Source: Variovorax saccharolyticus (GTDB lineage: Bacteria > Pseudomonadota > Gammaproteobacteria > Burkholderiales > Burkholderiaceae_C). From it: a stretch of 64,000 bases of DNA. The notes beneath the pieces were generated by a model. The model had not been told where the DNA came from, ran no database searches, and worked only from the letters and a program-made list of their open reading frames with translations. Location of the stretch: the NCBI RefSeq assembly GCF_030316765.1, contig NZ_JASZYT010000013.1:1-64000 (forward strand), read 5' to 3'. This document shows, in pieces, positions 23,749 through 32,856 of this stretch. How positions within the stretch are numbered: the first letter of the stretch is position 1; each line of letters begins with the position of its first letter. The position numbers were made by a program, and so were the translations under genes.

Positions 23749-25083
23749 ATGCGGTTCTGGTGTTCGGCCGTCACGGCGGTAGCCCTGGCAGGATTGGCGG
23801 CGTGTGGCGGTGGCGGTGGCGGTGGCGGTGGCGTGACGCCCATTCTTCCGGCCCAGGCAATGAACCTGTCCGTGGCCATCAACGGGAAGACGGCTGCGCC
23901 GGACGGTGCGGGCCAGTACGCTGCCAAGCCCGGCGACACCATCGAGATCACGCCGAGCATCGGGGCCGACTGGGCCCCATCGGCCGCTGACCCCAGCGCG
24001 ATCACCCTGAGATCGGCCAGCAGTTCCAGCACCAAGTGGTCCGCGCAACTGGTGAACAACACGACCGCGCCGGTGGTCTATACGGTGACTGCCAAGCAGG
24101 GCAGCGCCGCGTCGATCACAAAGGACGCGGTGTTCAAGGTCTCCGGCGGCAACAGCCAGAATGGCTCCTACCGGGTCTGGGCGACCAACGGGACGCAGTC
24201 GCAACTGGCGCTCAACTTCGATACCGGGACCTACGACATGACGGACTCGGCGGGCCAGGTGTCTTCGGACTCGTTTGCCGCGGACCCCAGCGAGCAAGGC
24301 ACCTACGTTCTCAAGAGCGCCAGGCTCAAGGCCGCCTACAACGCCGCCAGGTTCCGTGCGACCGGCGACGCCGTGGTCGGTTCCTTTCCGTTCGACGACC
24401 CCCAACTTGCAAGCACCGCCACGGTACAGCCCTTCGTCGCCTCCCGCGCGCCGCTGACCGCCCAGGCAGATCTGGACGGAACCTATACGCGGCTCGGCGT
24501 GAACTACGGCCCCGGGCTGCGGGACTCCCAGATTCGTCGCGTGCAGTTGTCGGCCGGCGGTACCGTCTTCCAGCAATGCAACGATGCCGCAGTCGTCGAC
24601 ATGGCCAACTGCACGCCGGCCAATCTCATCACCTACGCCGTGACCCCGGCGCCCAACAATGGTTGGAGCTACGTGAACGTGGCGAATCCCGTCGACAAGG
24701 CCGCATTCACCGTCGCCTACGTCGGCGGTCAACGCGTCATGCTGGCGTCCGGCTTGGATCAGACCGGATCCCAACGCGTGTTTCGCATCGGTGTGATCGC
24801 GACGGCGCCGACGGCCAACACCGCGCGGGGCGGCACCACCGACGGCGGCTGGGGCGCACTGGGCTTCGATCCGGTCAATGCGTCCTGGACGGTGACCAAG
24901 GCCGACGGCAGCTCCGACATTCAGAGTCTCGCCTTCAGCAACCTGGGCTACCCTGCGGGTCTTCAAAGCGCAGGCGCCTCACCCAACGCCTACTTCTTCA
25001 TGCAGAACAGCGCGCTTTCGGTCGCTGTCGGCGCGCGTGGCAACAATGGCGCGGGGTACATGCACTTCGGCCTCGTCAACTGA
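23749..25083 (+). CDS. Putative lipoprotein with poly-Gly linker, unknown function
   Basis: 444-residue exported protein. The signal ends in lipobox GLAAC, and nine Gly follow the lipidated Cys as a linker. The rest is rich in beta-strand-type sequence (Ser, Thr, Gly, Asn, Val) with no Cys pair or catalytic motif I recognise. A first Ig-like part (about 40-140) and a larger repeat-like part (about 150-444) may be present. AAGGAG lies 6 bp before the ATG at 23749, which rules out the longer frame from 23626. It is probably surface-exposed or on the inner face of the outer membrane. The last 94 bp overlap the end of the broken recQ gene on the other strand. Confidence 0.75.
   Translation: MRFWCSAVTAVALAGLAACGGGGGGGGGVTPILPAQAMNLSVAINGKTAAPDGAGQYAAKPGDTIEITPSIGADWAPSAADPSAITLRSASSSSTKWSAQLVNNTTAPVVYTVTAKQGSAASITKDAVFKVSGGNSQNGSYRVWATNGTQSQLALNFDTGTYDMTDSAGQVSSDSFAADPSEQGTYVLKSARLKAAYNAARFRATGDAVVGSFPFDDPQLASTATVQPFVASRAPLTAQADLDGTYTRLGVNYGPGLRDSQIRRVQLSAGGTVFQQCNDAAVVDMANCTPANLITYAVTPAPNNGWSYVNVANPVDKAAFTVAYVGGQRVMLASGLDQTGSQRVFRIGVIATAPTANTARGGTTDGGWGALGFDPVNASWTVTKADGSSDIQSLAFSNLGYPAGLQSAGASPNAYFFMQNSALSVAVGARGNNGAGYMHFGLVN
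23806..23832 (+). repeat. GGCGGT hexanucleotide repeat encoding the Gly linker
   Basis: 4.5 copies of GGCGGT encode nine Gly directly after the lipoprotein Cys. The unit is a multiple of three, so slippage would change linker length without breaking the frame. Confidence 0.85.
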
Positions 25084-26496
25084 CCCGGCGCGGGCCGGGT
25101 GTCGGCCTCGGCCTCGGGCGCGAAGCCGGGTGTCGGGCTCTCCGCTTGCGGTGCGGTCTCGACTGCCGCGGACGCCTCGACCTGTGCCGTCTGCATCGCG
25201 ATGCGCCTGCAGTTGTCGCAGGTGCCGCAACGCAGTGCTGGCGCTTCGCCCTCCAGTTGTGACAGCAGCACTTCCCATCGGCACAGGCCGGTCTGTGCAT
25301 AGAACACCATCCGCTCCAGCGTCGCCTGATCCTGCTCGCGTTTCTCGCGGTACAACTCGAGCATCGCGACCAGCGCGTCGGCCGCGACGCCCGGGCGCCG
25401 GACCGAGAGGCGGCCGTCCGAGTCCTGCCGCACGATGCGCCGCTCACGCAACACCGCCAAGGCCACCTGCACCTTGTTGGCGGGCGCATCCAGCTTGCGT
25501 TGCAGGGCCTCCAGGCGCCATCCGCCGGTCTCGGGCGGTGGCGAGCGCAGGGCGGCATAGACCGCATCCAGTTCCTTCGCCTCGGGGTAGCGACCGGCGA
25601 GGAAGAACTGCTGCACCGCCCGGTCGCGCGGATGGAACAGCAGGATGCAATCGGCCGGCGCACCATCGCGCCCCGCGCGGCCCGACTCCTGGTAGTAGCT
25701 GTCGAGCCCCGACGGCATGTGGTAGTGGAGGACGAAGCGGATGTCCGGCTTGTCGATGCCCAGGCCGAACGCATGGGTCGCCACCATCACCCGCACCTCG
25801 CCGGCCATGAAGGCGTCCTGGGCCTGCCGCCGCTGCCCGACGGTGAGCCGGCCGCTGTACAAACCCACCGACTCGCCGGCGTCGGCGAGCGCCGCATGCA
25901 CCGCCTTGGCGGTCCTGGCCGTCGCCGTGTAGACAATGCCGCTGCCGGCGATCGCCTGGACCACAGCCAGCGTGCGCTCGCGCTTGCGTGCGTCGGTGTC
26001 GATCTGCTCGACCGCGTAGCGCAGATTGGGACGGTAGCTGCCCGTGTCGAGCAGGCCGGAGCGCGGGATGCCCAGGCGGGTCATGATGTCGCGCGCCACT
26101 TCGTCGTTGGCGGTGGCGGTGAGCGCCAGCACGGGAGGATTGCCCAGTGCCCGCCGGGCCAGGTCGATCTCCAGGAAAGCGGGGCGAAAGTCGTGTCCCC
26201 ATTGCGAGATGCAGTGCGCCTCGTCAACGACCAGCAGCGCGGTGGGCCCGGTTTGCAGCAAGGCAAGAAAATCCTTCTCGGCGAGCCGCTCGGGCGTGGT
26301 CAGGACGATCTGTGCGGAACCGTCCTCGGGATTTGCCGGCGCCCGTCGGCATCACGGCCAGCATCGAATCGCCTTCGAGAACCCGGGCGATGACTTCACG
26401 TTGCCCTTCGCGCATCAGGCGCAAGCCGAAGACCTTGCGCACCTGCGCCTCGTCCGGTGCCCTGGCCTTGCGCTCAGGAATGCTGCTGTTGGCCAT
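24990..26496 (-). pseudogene. recQ: recQ DNA helicase gene broken by an internal deletion and frameshift
   Basis: ATP-dependent 3'-5' DNA helicase, disrupted. Reading starts at 26496 (AAGGAG just upstream) and runs through a normal RecQ N-terminus to motif I, MPTGAGKS (ending near 26329). The frame then turns to unrelated sequence. RecQ similarity resumes in another frame with AQIVLTTPERLAEKDF, then DEAHCISQWGHDFRP (DEAH), LALTATA, YYQESGRAGRDG and the zinc Cys set CRW...CGTCDNC. In E. coli about 60 residues separate motif I from the APERL region; here they are missing (motifs Ia/Ib), so a deletion not divisible by three is likely. The C-terminal tail after the zinc site has no HRDC domain and lies antisense to the lipoprotein gene. 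A functional helicase from this locus is unlikely. Confidence 0.85.
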
Positions 26497-26637
26497 GGAC
26501 TCCTTCCGGGATGAGTTGTCCGATGGACTCTAGGGACTGCACGCGCGGCGCACGTAGTCCTCGGCCGCATATTTGCTGTAGGCCATGTCAACACCACGAC
26601 GCTGCCGAGGCGCGAGGCGCGGATTTCCCGCCCGGAC

Positions 26638-26877
26638 TCAAGCGTCTCCGCGTCCGTCGCCCCCTCGCTCGTCGGCCCATTTCATCGCGAGCTCTTTCGC
26701 GCGTTCAAGCGCCTGCTGCGCCGTACCGAAGTTCTCAGGGTCGAGAACCAGGGTCCGGATGTCGTCGCATGGCGGCGCCTTGTAGCGCACTGTTGCCTGG
26801 TAGCTTCCTGATGGCAGCCGTTCGCCGCTGCACAAGAACTGCCATCCCAGGTACTCGAGGGTGTCCATCGCGTCCAT
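26638..26877 (-). CDS. Small conserved-looking hypothetical protein
   Basis: 79-residue acidic/aromatic protein without signal or membrane segment. The N-terminal part (MDTLEYLGWQFLCSGERLPSG, then YQATVRYKAPP) looks like a small beta-sheet, and the C-terminal half (GTAQQALERAKELAMKWADE) like one amphipathic helix. The ATG at 26877 follows GGAGG at 6 bp. The family is not recognised and no function is proposed. It lies 141 bp upstream of the broken recQ gene on the same strand. Confidence 0.65.
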   Translation of the reverse strand: MDAMDTLEYLGWQFLCSGERLPSGSYQATVRYKAPPCDDIRTLVLDPENFGTAQQALERAKELAMKWADERGGDGRGDA

Positions 26878-27095
26878 CTTTGCCTCCGATCCGCATAGCT
26901 TCACGACCAAACCTTAGCGCAAAACCTTGCGGCAGAGGGCGGCTGAATGCGTCCGGGGCAGAGGCGCTGATCCGTCTACCTCAGGTTATTTCGCTCAGCA
27001 TCACGCGCATTCATCCGACACGATCGCCCTCCATCGGCGCGCACCTTGAGTGCCTCGGAAAGTTGCGCAACGCCTACTCCTCAGGAGGGAGCCCA

Positions 27096-28253
27096 ATGAA
27101 AAGCCTCCAGAACGCGGCATCCCCTTTCGAGGCAATGAACACGCCGGGCCTGGGCCAGGCCGGCTACGTCATGGAGTGGGTCATCGATCCAGCGCACTAT
27201 TGCGCCGCGCACGAGCGCGTCACGCGTCGCGCCCTGGCCGAGCGCATCGCTGCCTTGCAGGGCATGCAGTACTTCGGCGCGGTCAGCCGTCGCCCACCGC
27301 CGCGTGGGCCCTTGTATTTCATTCCGAGCGATACCGTCGAGGGCCATCGGGCACAGGCCATCGGCATTCGCAGCGAGCAGGATTTCTTCGGCGGGGCGGT
27401 GCCGTTCCCCTATGTCGCCACCAAGGCCATCAGCCATCCCTTGCACGACGCTCAGGCCGAGAGGCCGCACGAGTGGGTCGAGTCCTTCGCCCCGCGCGTC
27501 GCCCGCTGCGTCCTGCCAGGCACGACGGCGTTCAGCGAGGCCGACGCGCGCCGAGCGGGTCGCGACCTGTTGCGAGGGGGCGATGTGCGGATCAAGCCGG
27601 TGCGGGCCACTGGCGGAAACGGCCAGACGGTTGTGCAGGATGAAGTGTCGCTCGATGACACGCTCGCCCGGGTTCCCGACATCGCCAGCGAGGGCGTGGT
27701 CCTCGAACGCAATCTCCGGGCGCCGCGCACGCTGAGCATTGGCCAGGTCAAGGTGGGCCCACTGACGATGAGCTACTACGGCCTGCAGCGAACCACGCAG
27801 AACCATCGAGGCGAGTGGGTTTACGGAGGCTCCGACCTGACGGCCGTGCGCGGCCCCTTCGACGCGCTCACCCGCTTGGCGCTCAAGCCGTCCCTGCGGC
27901 TGGCGATCGACCAGGCGGCGGTGTTTCACGCCGCGGTCGTCGAGAGCTTCCCCGGTTTCCTCGCCTCGCGCATCAACTATGACGTGGCGCAGGGACAGGA
28001 CCGGTCAGGCCTCCGGCACTCGGGCGTGCTCGAGCAATCCTGGCGCGTCGGCGGCGCGACCGGCGCTGAAGTCGCTGCGCTGGAAGTCTTCAAGAGCCAG
28101 CCGGAGCGCTCGCTCGTGCGAGCCTCCTGCTTCGAGGTGTTCGGCGAGACCGAGCTTCCACCGGGAGCCTGTGTCAACTACAGCGGCGACGACCCGGAGG
28201 TGGGTCGCCTGACCAAGTACAGCTTTGTCGATGCCCATGTCGACGCGGCATAA
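27096..28253 (+). CDS. DUF3182 family protein (ATP-grasp-like)
   Basis: 385-residue cytoplasmic protein of the DUF3182 family, found mainly in Burkholderiales. The family pattern is clear: a first block RRALAERIAALQGMQYFG, then LYFIPSDTV, FGGAVPFPYVATKAISHPL, VRIKPVRATGGNGQTVV (resembling the ATP-grasp glycine-rich Lys region), LERNLRAPRTLSIGQVKVG and ASRINYDVAQG. The fold is probably ATP-grasp, which suggests a ligase, but the reaction is unknown. AGGAGG lies before the ATG at 27096; the much longer upstream frame is rejected. The 3' end overlaps the start of the hydrolase gene, so the two are translated together. Confidence 0.88.
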   Translation: MKSLQNAASPFEAMNTPGLGQAGYVMEWVIDPAHYCAAHERVTRRALAERIAALQGMQYFGAVSRRPPPRGPLYFIPSDTVEGHRAQAIGIRSEQDFFGGAVPFPYVATKAISHPLHDAQAERPHEWVESFAPRVARCVLPGTTAFSEADARRAGRDLLRGGDVRIKPVRATGGNGQTVVQDEVSLDDTLARVPDIASEGVVLERNLRAPRTLSIGQVKVGPLTMSYYGLQRTTQNHRGEWVYGGSDLTAVRGPFDALTRLALKPSLRLAIDQAAVFHAAVVESFPGFLASRINYDVAQGQDRSGLRHSGVLEQSWRVGGATGAEVAALEVFKSQPERSLVRASCFEVFGETELPPGACVNYSGDDPEVGRLTKYSFVDAHVDAA

Positions 28254-29013
28254 GCAGGTCGAGATCGCGGTCGACGGGCAGCACATCGACGGGACGCTGG
28301 TCGCGGCCTCCCACGCCGTGCCCGGTGTGTTGCTCGTGCATGGCTGGGATGGCAGCCAGGAGCAGTACAAGGCGCGCGCCTACGAGATCGCCGCGCTCGG
28401 CTGCGTCTGCCTCACCTTCGACCTGCGCGGCCACGCCCGCCACGCCGGGCAGCGTCAATCGGTGAGTCGTGAAGACAACCTGCGCGACGTGCTCGCGGCC
28501 TACGATGTCCTCGTCCATCATCCGACGGTGGATCCCGAGTCGATAGCGATCGTCGGCAGCAGTTACGGCGGCTACCTGGCCGCGATCGCCACGACCCTTC
28601 GCCCCGTTCGCTGGCTGGCGCTTCGCGTTCCCGCCCTCTATCCCGACGCCCAGTGGGAGATTCCCAAGGGCAAACTGAGCCGCAGCGAACTGGCCGAATA
28701 CAGAAACTCCATCGTGGCGGCGCCCGACAACCGTGCCTTGGCCGCCTGCGCCCGGTTCAGCGGCGATGCGCTCATCGTCGAATCCGAGAACGACAAGACA
28801 GTGCCGCATCCGGTGATCGAGAGCTATCTGGGGGCTTTCAAGCACGTCAAATCGGTGACCTATCGCTGCATCGCAGGCGCCGACCATGCGCTTTCGGACG
28901 AACGAAGCCGCCAGGCGTACGGCATGCTGCTGGTGTCGTGGATGACCGAAATGACACTCGGCGCTCGTGCAGCCAGCGGGCTGCTGAGACCGGCTCCGAG
29001 CAGCCCGGCATAG
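28231..29013 (+). CDS. Alpha/beta hydrolase (dienelactone hydrolase-like)
   Basis: 260-residue cytoplasmic alpha/beta hydrolase. The fold markers are VPGVLLVHGWDG (oxyanion region), LTFDLRGHARH, nucleophile Ser in VGSSYGGY, an acidic residue in ESENDKTVPHP, and His in AGADHAL. This layout fits DLH/S9-like esterases. The start is uncertain: TTG at 28225, ATG at 28231 and ATG at 28237 are all in frame, and all lie inside the end of the DUF3182 gene, which means translational coupling. A joint function with the DUF3182 protein is therefore likely, but unknown. Confidence 0.85.
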   Translation: MPMSTRHKQVEIAVDGQHIDGTLVAASHAVPGVLLVHGWDGSQEQYKARAYEIAALGCVCLTFDLRGHARHAGQRQSVSREDNLRDVLAAYDVLVHHPTVDPESIAIVGSSYGGYLAAIATTLRPVRWLALRVPALYPDAQWEIPKGKLSRSELAEYRNSIVAAPDNRALAACARFSGDALIVESENDKTVPHPVIESYLGAFKHVKSVTYRCIAGADHALSDERSRQAYGMLLVSWMTEMTLGARAASGLLRPAPSSPA

Positions 29014-29149
29014 AGGCGGCCCGGTGTCAATCGCGCCCCAATCCAGGCCGGGCGATGCCGCGACTTTGTCAACGGGTTCGTGTCGGCGGCCGCGCACGGT
29101 GTCTCTCTACGTCACGCTGGGGGGCGGGCCAGCTGGGCCTTGACGACCG

Positions 29150-31447
29150 TCAGGGAAGCAGTTCGAAACTCTGCTGCAGCACATCGCGTGAGTCGAGCCC
29201 CACCTGCACGGTGAAAGTGCCGGGTTCCGCGACGCGCTCGAGTTGCTGGTTGTAGAAGCTCAGCAGCGATTCGCCGATCGGGAAGCGCACCACCTGTGTC
29301 TCGCCCGGTTGCAGCATCAGCTTGCGGAAGCCCTTGAGTTCCTTGACCGGGCGCACGACCGACGCGGACAGGTCCTGGATGTAGAGCTGCACCACCGCTT
29401 CGCCGGCGCGGTCGCCGGTGTTCCCAACGGTGACGCTCGCCTCGACCGTCCGGCCTTTTCGCAGGGTGCGCGACGACAGCGCCAGGTTCGACAGTGCGAA
29501 GTCGGTGTAGCTCAGGCCATGGCCGAAGGGGTACAGCGCGCCTTGCGGTTCGTCGAAATACTGCGAGGTGTAGTTGCCGGGCTTGCCCGGCGTGAAAGGC
29601 CGGCCAAGGCGCGGGACGTTGTAGTACGTCGGGATCTGCCCCACCGAGCGAGGCAGCGAGATCGGCAGTTTCCCCGAGGGATTGGCGTCGCCGAAGAGCA
29701 CATCGGCGATGGCGTTGCCGCCTTCGGTGCCGGTGAACCAGGTCTCCAGCATCGCGTCGGCGTTGGCTTTCTCCCAGACCAGCGTCAGTGGCCGGCCGTT
29801 CATCAGCACCAGCACCAATGGCTTGCCCGTTGCCTTGAGCGCTTTCAACAAGGCCTGCTGGCTCTCCGGCAGATCGAGGCGCGTGCGGCTCGACGACTCA
29901 TGCGACATGCCGCGGGATTCGCCGACGGCCGCCACGACCACGTCCGCCTGCTTCGCCGCGGCCACGGCCTCGTCGATCATCTCTTGCGGCTTGCGGCCAT
30001 CCTGCACGATCTCCCGCGCCTCCCCGTTCGGATAGTTCATGTAGTCGACCACCCGACTGTCTTCGGTGACGTTCGCGCCGCGTGCGAAGAGCAGCCTCGC
30101 CTTGTCGCCAATTGCCGCCGCCATGCCATGACGCAAGCTCACTGCCAGGGCCGGCACGCCCTGGGCCGACCACGCGCCCAGCATGTCGACCTGCGAATCT
30201 GCGAGCGGTCCGACCAGCGCGATCGTTCCGGTCTTGCGCAACGGCAGCGTGCGGTTGCGGTTCTCGAGGAGAACCATCGACTTGCGGGCGACGTCACGGG
30301 CCGGCGCGCGATTCAGGCGGCTGTCGGCCTTGAGATCTGCCGGGTCGTCCTCGGGCTTGCCGATGCGCAGGAACGGGTCGCGGAAAAGGCCCAGGTCGTA
30401 CTTGGCGCCCAGCACCTCACGCACTGCGTTGTCGATCTCGCCTTGGCTGACCTGGCCCGACCGCACCAGACCGGGCAGCTCCTTGATGTAGATCTCGTCG
30501 GCCATGCTCATGTCGACGCCGGCCTTGATTGCGAGCTTGGCGGCTTCGGCCTCGTCACGCGCCACCCCGTGGCGCAGCAGTTCGGAGATCGCACCGTGGT
30601 CGCTGACCGTCACGCCCTTGAAGCCCCAGTCCTTGCGCAGCAGGTCCTGCAGCAGCCAGGTGTTCGCGGCAGCCGGGACGCCGTTGATGGCGTTCAGCGC
30701 GATCATCACACCGCCCGAACCCGCGTCGATGGCCGCGCGGTACGGCGGCAGGTAGTCGTTGTACATGCGCATCGGGCTCATGTCGACGACGTTGTAGTCG
30801 CGCCCGCCTTCGACCGCGCCGTACAGCGCGAAGTGCTTGACCGACGCCATGAGGCTGTCCGGCTTGGCGGCCGAATCGTTCTGGAAGCCCTCGACCATCG
30901 CGCGCGCCATCTGCGACACGAGGTACGGGTCTTCACCGAAACCTTCCGAAGTTCGGCCCCAGCGGGGGTCGCGGGCGATGTCGACCGTCGGCGCAAACGT
31001 GAAATCGATGCCGTCGGCGCTGGCCTCTTGTGCGGCGACGCGCGCGCTCAGCCGAACCGCTTCCGGATCCCAGCTCGACGCGAGGCCGAGGCCGATCGGG
31101 AAAGTGGTGCGGTGGCCATGGATCACGTCGTAGGCAAAGAGCATGGGGATCTTCATCCGGCTCTGTTGCATGGCCGCTTCCTGAAGCGGACGCTGCTCCG
31201 GGCGGCTGACGACGCCGAAGGACCCACCGACGCGGCCGGCGGCCACTTCCTCGGCCAGCTGCGGCGCCGACATCTCCGGGCCGAAGCTGATGAGGCGAAG
31301 CTGGCCAATCTTTTCATCGAGTGTCATCTGCCGCAGCACATCGGCGATGAACGCACCTTTGTTGCCCAGCAGGGCAGGGTTGGGCTGGGCCAGCGCCATC
31401 GGCGTGGCCAGGCCGGCGAGCAGGCCCGGCAACCAAGGCATCTTCAT
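29150..31447 (-). CDS. bglX: Periplasmic beta-glucosidase, GH3 family
   Basis: 765-residue glycoside hydrolase of family 3, equal in length to E. coli BglX. A Sec signal (GLLAGLATPMALAQ) is followed by the N-terminal TIM barrel with IDFTFAPTVDIARDPRWGRTSEG-type motifs, the KH motif region (SVKHFALYG), and the nucleophile Asp at about residue 283 in GVTVSDHGAI. The second domain carries ESRGMSHESSSR and the acid/base region, and the C-terminus has the fibronectin-III-like GH3 domain (EAVVQLYIQDL). It removes beta-linked glucose from oligosaccharides or glycosides in the periplasm. It lies 71 bp after the kinase gene of the RuBisCO-like cluster on the same strand and may be its last gene. The start at 31447 is chosen by the signal peptide. 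Confidence 0.92.
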   Translation of the reverse strand: MKMPWLPGLLAGLATPMALAQPNPALLGNKGAFIADVLRQMTLDEKIGQLRLISFGPEMSAPQLAEEVAAGRVGGSFGVVSRPEQRPLQEAAMQQSRMKIPMLFAYDVIHGHRTTFPIGLGLASSWDPEAVRLSARVAAQEASADGIDFTFAPTVDIARDPRWGRTSEGFGEDPYLVSQMARAMVEGFQNDSAAKPDSLMASVKHFALYGAVEGGRDYNVVDMSPMRMYNDYLPPYRAAIDAGSGGVMIALNAINGVPAAANTWLLQDLLRKDWGFKGVTVSDHGAISELLRHGVARDEAEAAKLAIKAGVDMSMADEIYIKELPGLVRSGQVSQGEIDNAVREVLGAKYDLGLFRDPFLRIGKPEDDPADLKADSRLNRAPARDVARKSMVLLENRNRTLPLRKTGTIALVGPLADSQVDMLGAWSAQGVPALAVSLRHGMAAAIGDKARLLFARGANVTEDSRVVDYMNYPNGEAREIVQDGRKPQEMIDEAVAAAKQADVVVAAVGESRGMSHESSSRTRLDLPESQQALLKALKATGKPLVLVLMNGRPLTLVWEKANADAMLETWFTGTEGGNAIADVLFGDANPSGKLPISLPRSVGQIPTYYNVPRLGRPFTPGKPGNYTSQYFDEPQGALYPFGHGLSYTDFALSNLALSSRTLRKGRTVEASVTVGNTGDRAGEAVVQLYIQDLSASVVRPVKELKGFRKLMLQPGETQVVRFPIGESLLSFYNQQLERVAEPGTFTVQVGLDSRDVLQQSFELLP

Positions 31448-31518
31448 CACTGCAGCTTTCGGGGGGCTCTGATCGGACGCCAAGACTACTGCATCGAGTT
31501 CAAGGCTGCGCGAGGCCG

Positions 31519-32856
31519 TCAGCCGGTTGCAGGTTCGCCCCGTGGCGTGCCGTGCACCAGGCGCTCGAAGAAGTCCTCGCCGCCCATCTGCCCGCCCTTC
31601 AATGCGATCTCCAGGCCGTCGAGCGCCGGCGATTCGCTGTGCAGGCGACACAATGCGACGCCCGGGGCCAGCGCCGCCTCATACGACAGTCCCCAGGCAT
31701 CGAGTGCCTGCACCGCATGGCTGGAGGTGTCGCCGCCGGCGATGCCTACGCGCGACAGCGGGACCGCCGCCAGAACGCCGGCCAGCACTTCGCCGCCAGC
31801 CCGCGCCAGCGCACGCGCCGGCACGCCGCTGTCGCTCGCCGGTACCGAACCGGGCTGCACGGTGCAGGCCAGCACGTGCAGGCCCTGTGCCAGCAGGGCG
31901 GAGACACGGGCCACGGCTTCGGCGCGGGCGCGCGTCGAAGCCACCAGCTGTTGCGGATCGAGCCACACCGTCTGGAAGGACCGTGCCGCCGCCACTTGCC
32001 CGGCCGTGACCGGCGAGAGGCTTCCGGCCAGCGCCAGCACCGGGCCGCGCGCGGCGGCTACCGTTCGAGGTGCGGGCGGCCCGCTGGCGTAGCGCGGGGC
32101 GAAGGCCTGCACCACGCTGCTCGGGCCGACCGCCAGCAACGATGCCCCTTCGGCCCGCGGGCCGAGCAAGCCACCGATCGCCTGCAGGTGTGCGTTCTCC
32201 GCGACATCGAAGAGCAGCGCTGCGGGCGCCGCCGCCACCCGCGCGTCGAAGGCGCCTTGCAGCGCCGGCCCGCCGTTGGCGTACGCGGGGTAGGGCAGCG
32301 TAAGCACGTCGACCATGCCCTGTCCCGCGAGGTGCAGGCGCAGATCGGCCTCGTGCATGGGCGTCACCGGATGCCGGCTCATGGTCGGGTGGCGATCAAG
32401 ACGATGCACGGCACCGCCGCTGCCGGCGGCGGCGAAGAGGTTGCCGAAGAGGCAGTAGCGCTCCAGGTCGGGCTGGCCGCCGACGATCGCGGCCCACGGT
32501 GTATCGACCGCCGGCCGCAAGGCATCGACGGCGACGCCGATGCTGCCGACGTCGGGCGCGCTGTCGAAGGTGGAGCAGGTCTTGTAGTGCAGCACGCGGG
32601 CACCCAGGCGGCGGAACAGCGCGGCCACCGGCGCCAGCTCGGCACGCATCTCGTCGGGTGCCATCGAACGGGCGGCGCCCGCAATCCCCAGGCAGTCGAG
32701 CGGTCCGGCCGCGGCCATCTGCGCCAGGGTCGGCACCTTCAGGAACAGCAGCGTGCGTAGGCCCGCCCGCGCGCCGGTGGCCAGCGTGTCGGTCGCGCCG
32801 GTGAAGTCGTCGCCGTAGTAGACGATGGCCGGCGCCGGGCTCGCTGGCTGGCTCAT
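31519..32856 (-). CDS. Four-carbon acid sugar kinase family protein (DUF1537)
   Basis: 445-residue kinase of the DUF1537 family, which phosphorylates sugar acids such as threonate, 3-oxo-tetronate or 3-oxo-isoapionate. The N-terminal substrate domain begins IVYYGDDFTGATDTLAT (DDFTGATD is the family signature). The C-terminal nucleotide domain carries VGIAGGDTSSHAV and ends with LKGGQMGGEDFFERL. The start overlaps the stop of the RuBisCO-like gene by 4 bp (ATGA). This gene pair is also found in D-apiose degradation, where kinase and RuBisCO-like protein act one after the other on 3-oxo-isoapionate. The exact substrate here is not known. The long upstream extension of this frame is antisense/overlap noise. 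Confidence 0.9.
   Translation of the reverse strand: MSQPASPAPAIVYYGDDFTGATDTLATGARAGLRTLLFLKVPTLAQMAAAGPLDCLGIAGAARSMAPDEMRAELAPVAALFRRLGARVLHYKTCSTFDSAPDVGSIGVAVDALRPAVDTPWAAIVGGQPDLERYCLFGNLFAAAGSGGAVHRLDRHPTMSRHPVTPMHEADLRLHLAGQGMVDVLTLPYPAYANGGPALQGAFDARVAAAPAALLFDVAENAHLQAIGGLLGPRAEGASLLAVGPSSVVQAFAPRYASGPPAPRTVAAARGPVLALAGSLSPVTAGQVAAARSFQTVWLDPQQLVASTRARAEAVARVSALLAQGLHVLACTVQPGSVPASDSGVPARALARAGGEVLAGVLAAVPLSRVGIAGGDTSSHAVQALDAWGLSYEAALAPGVALCRLHSESPALDGLEIALKGGQMGGEDFFERLVHGTPRGEPATG

Noticed and set aside
26521..26586. An 18-codon minus-strand frame (starting MAYSKYAAEDY)
   Set aside because: It is codon-like but very short, has no ribosome site and no match I recognise; it could be a relic near the broken recQ gene, but there is too little to call.
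29243..32092. A 949-codon open frame on the plus strand
   Set aside because: It is antisense to the GH3 beta-glucosidase and kinase genes, is rich in His, Arg, Gln and Ala with no domain, and arises from the high GC content.
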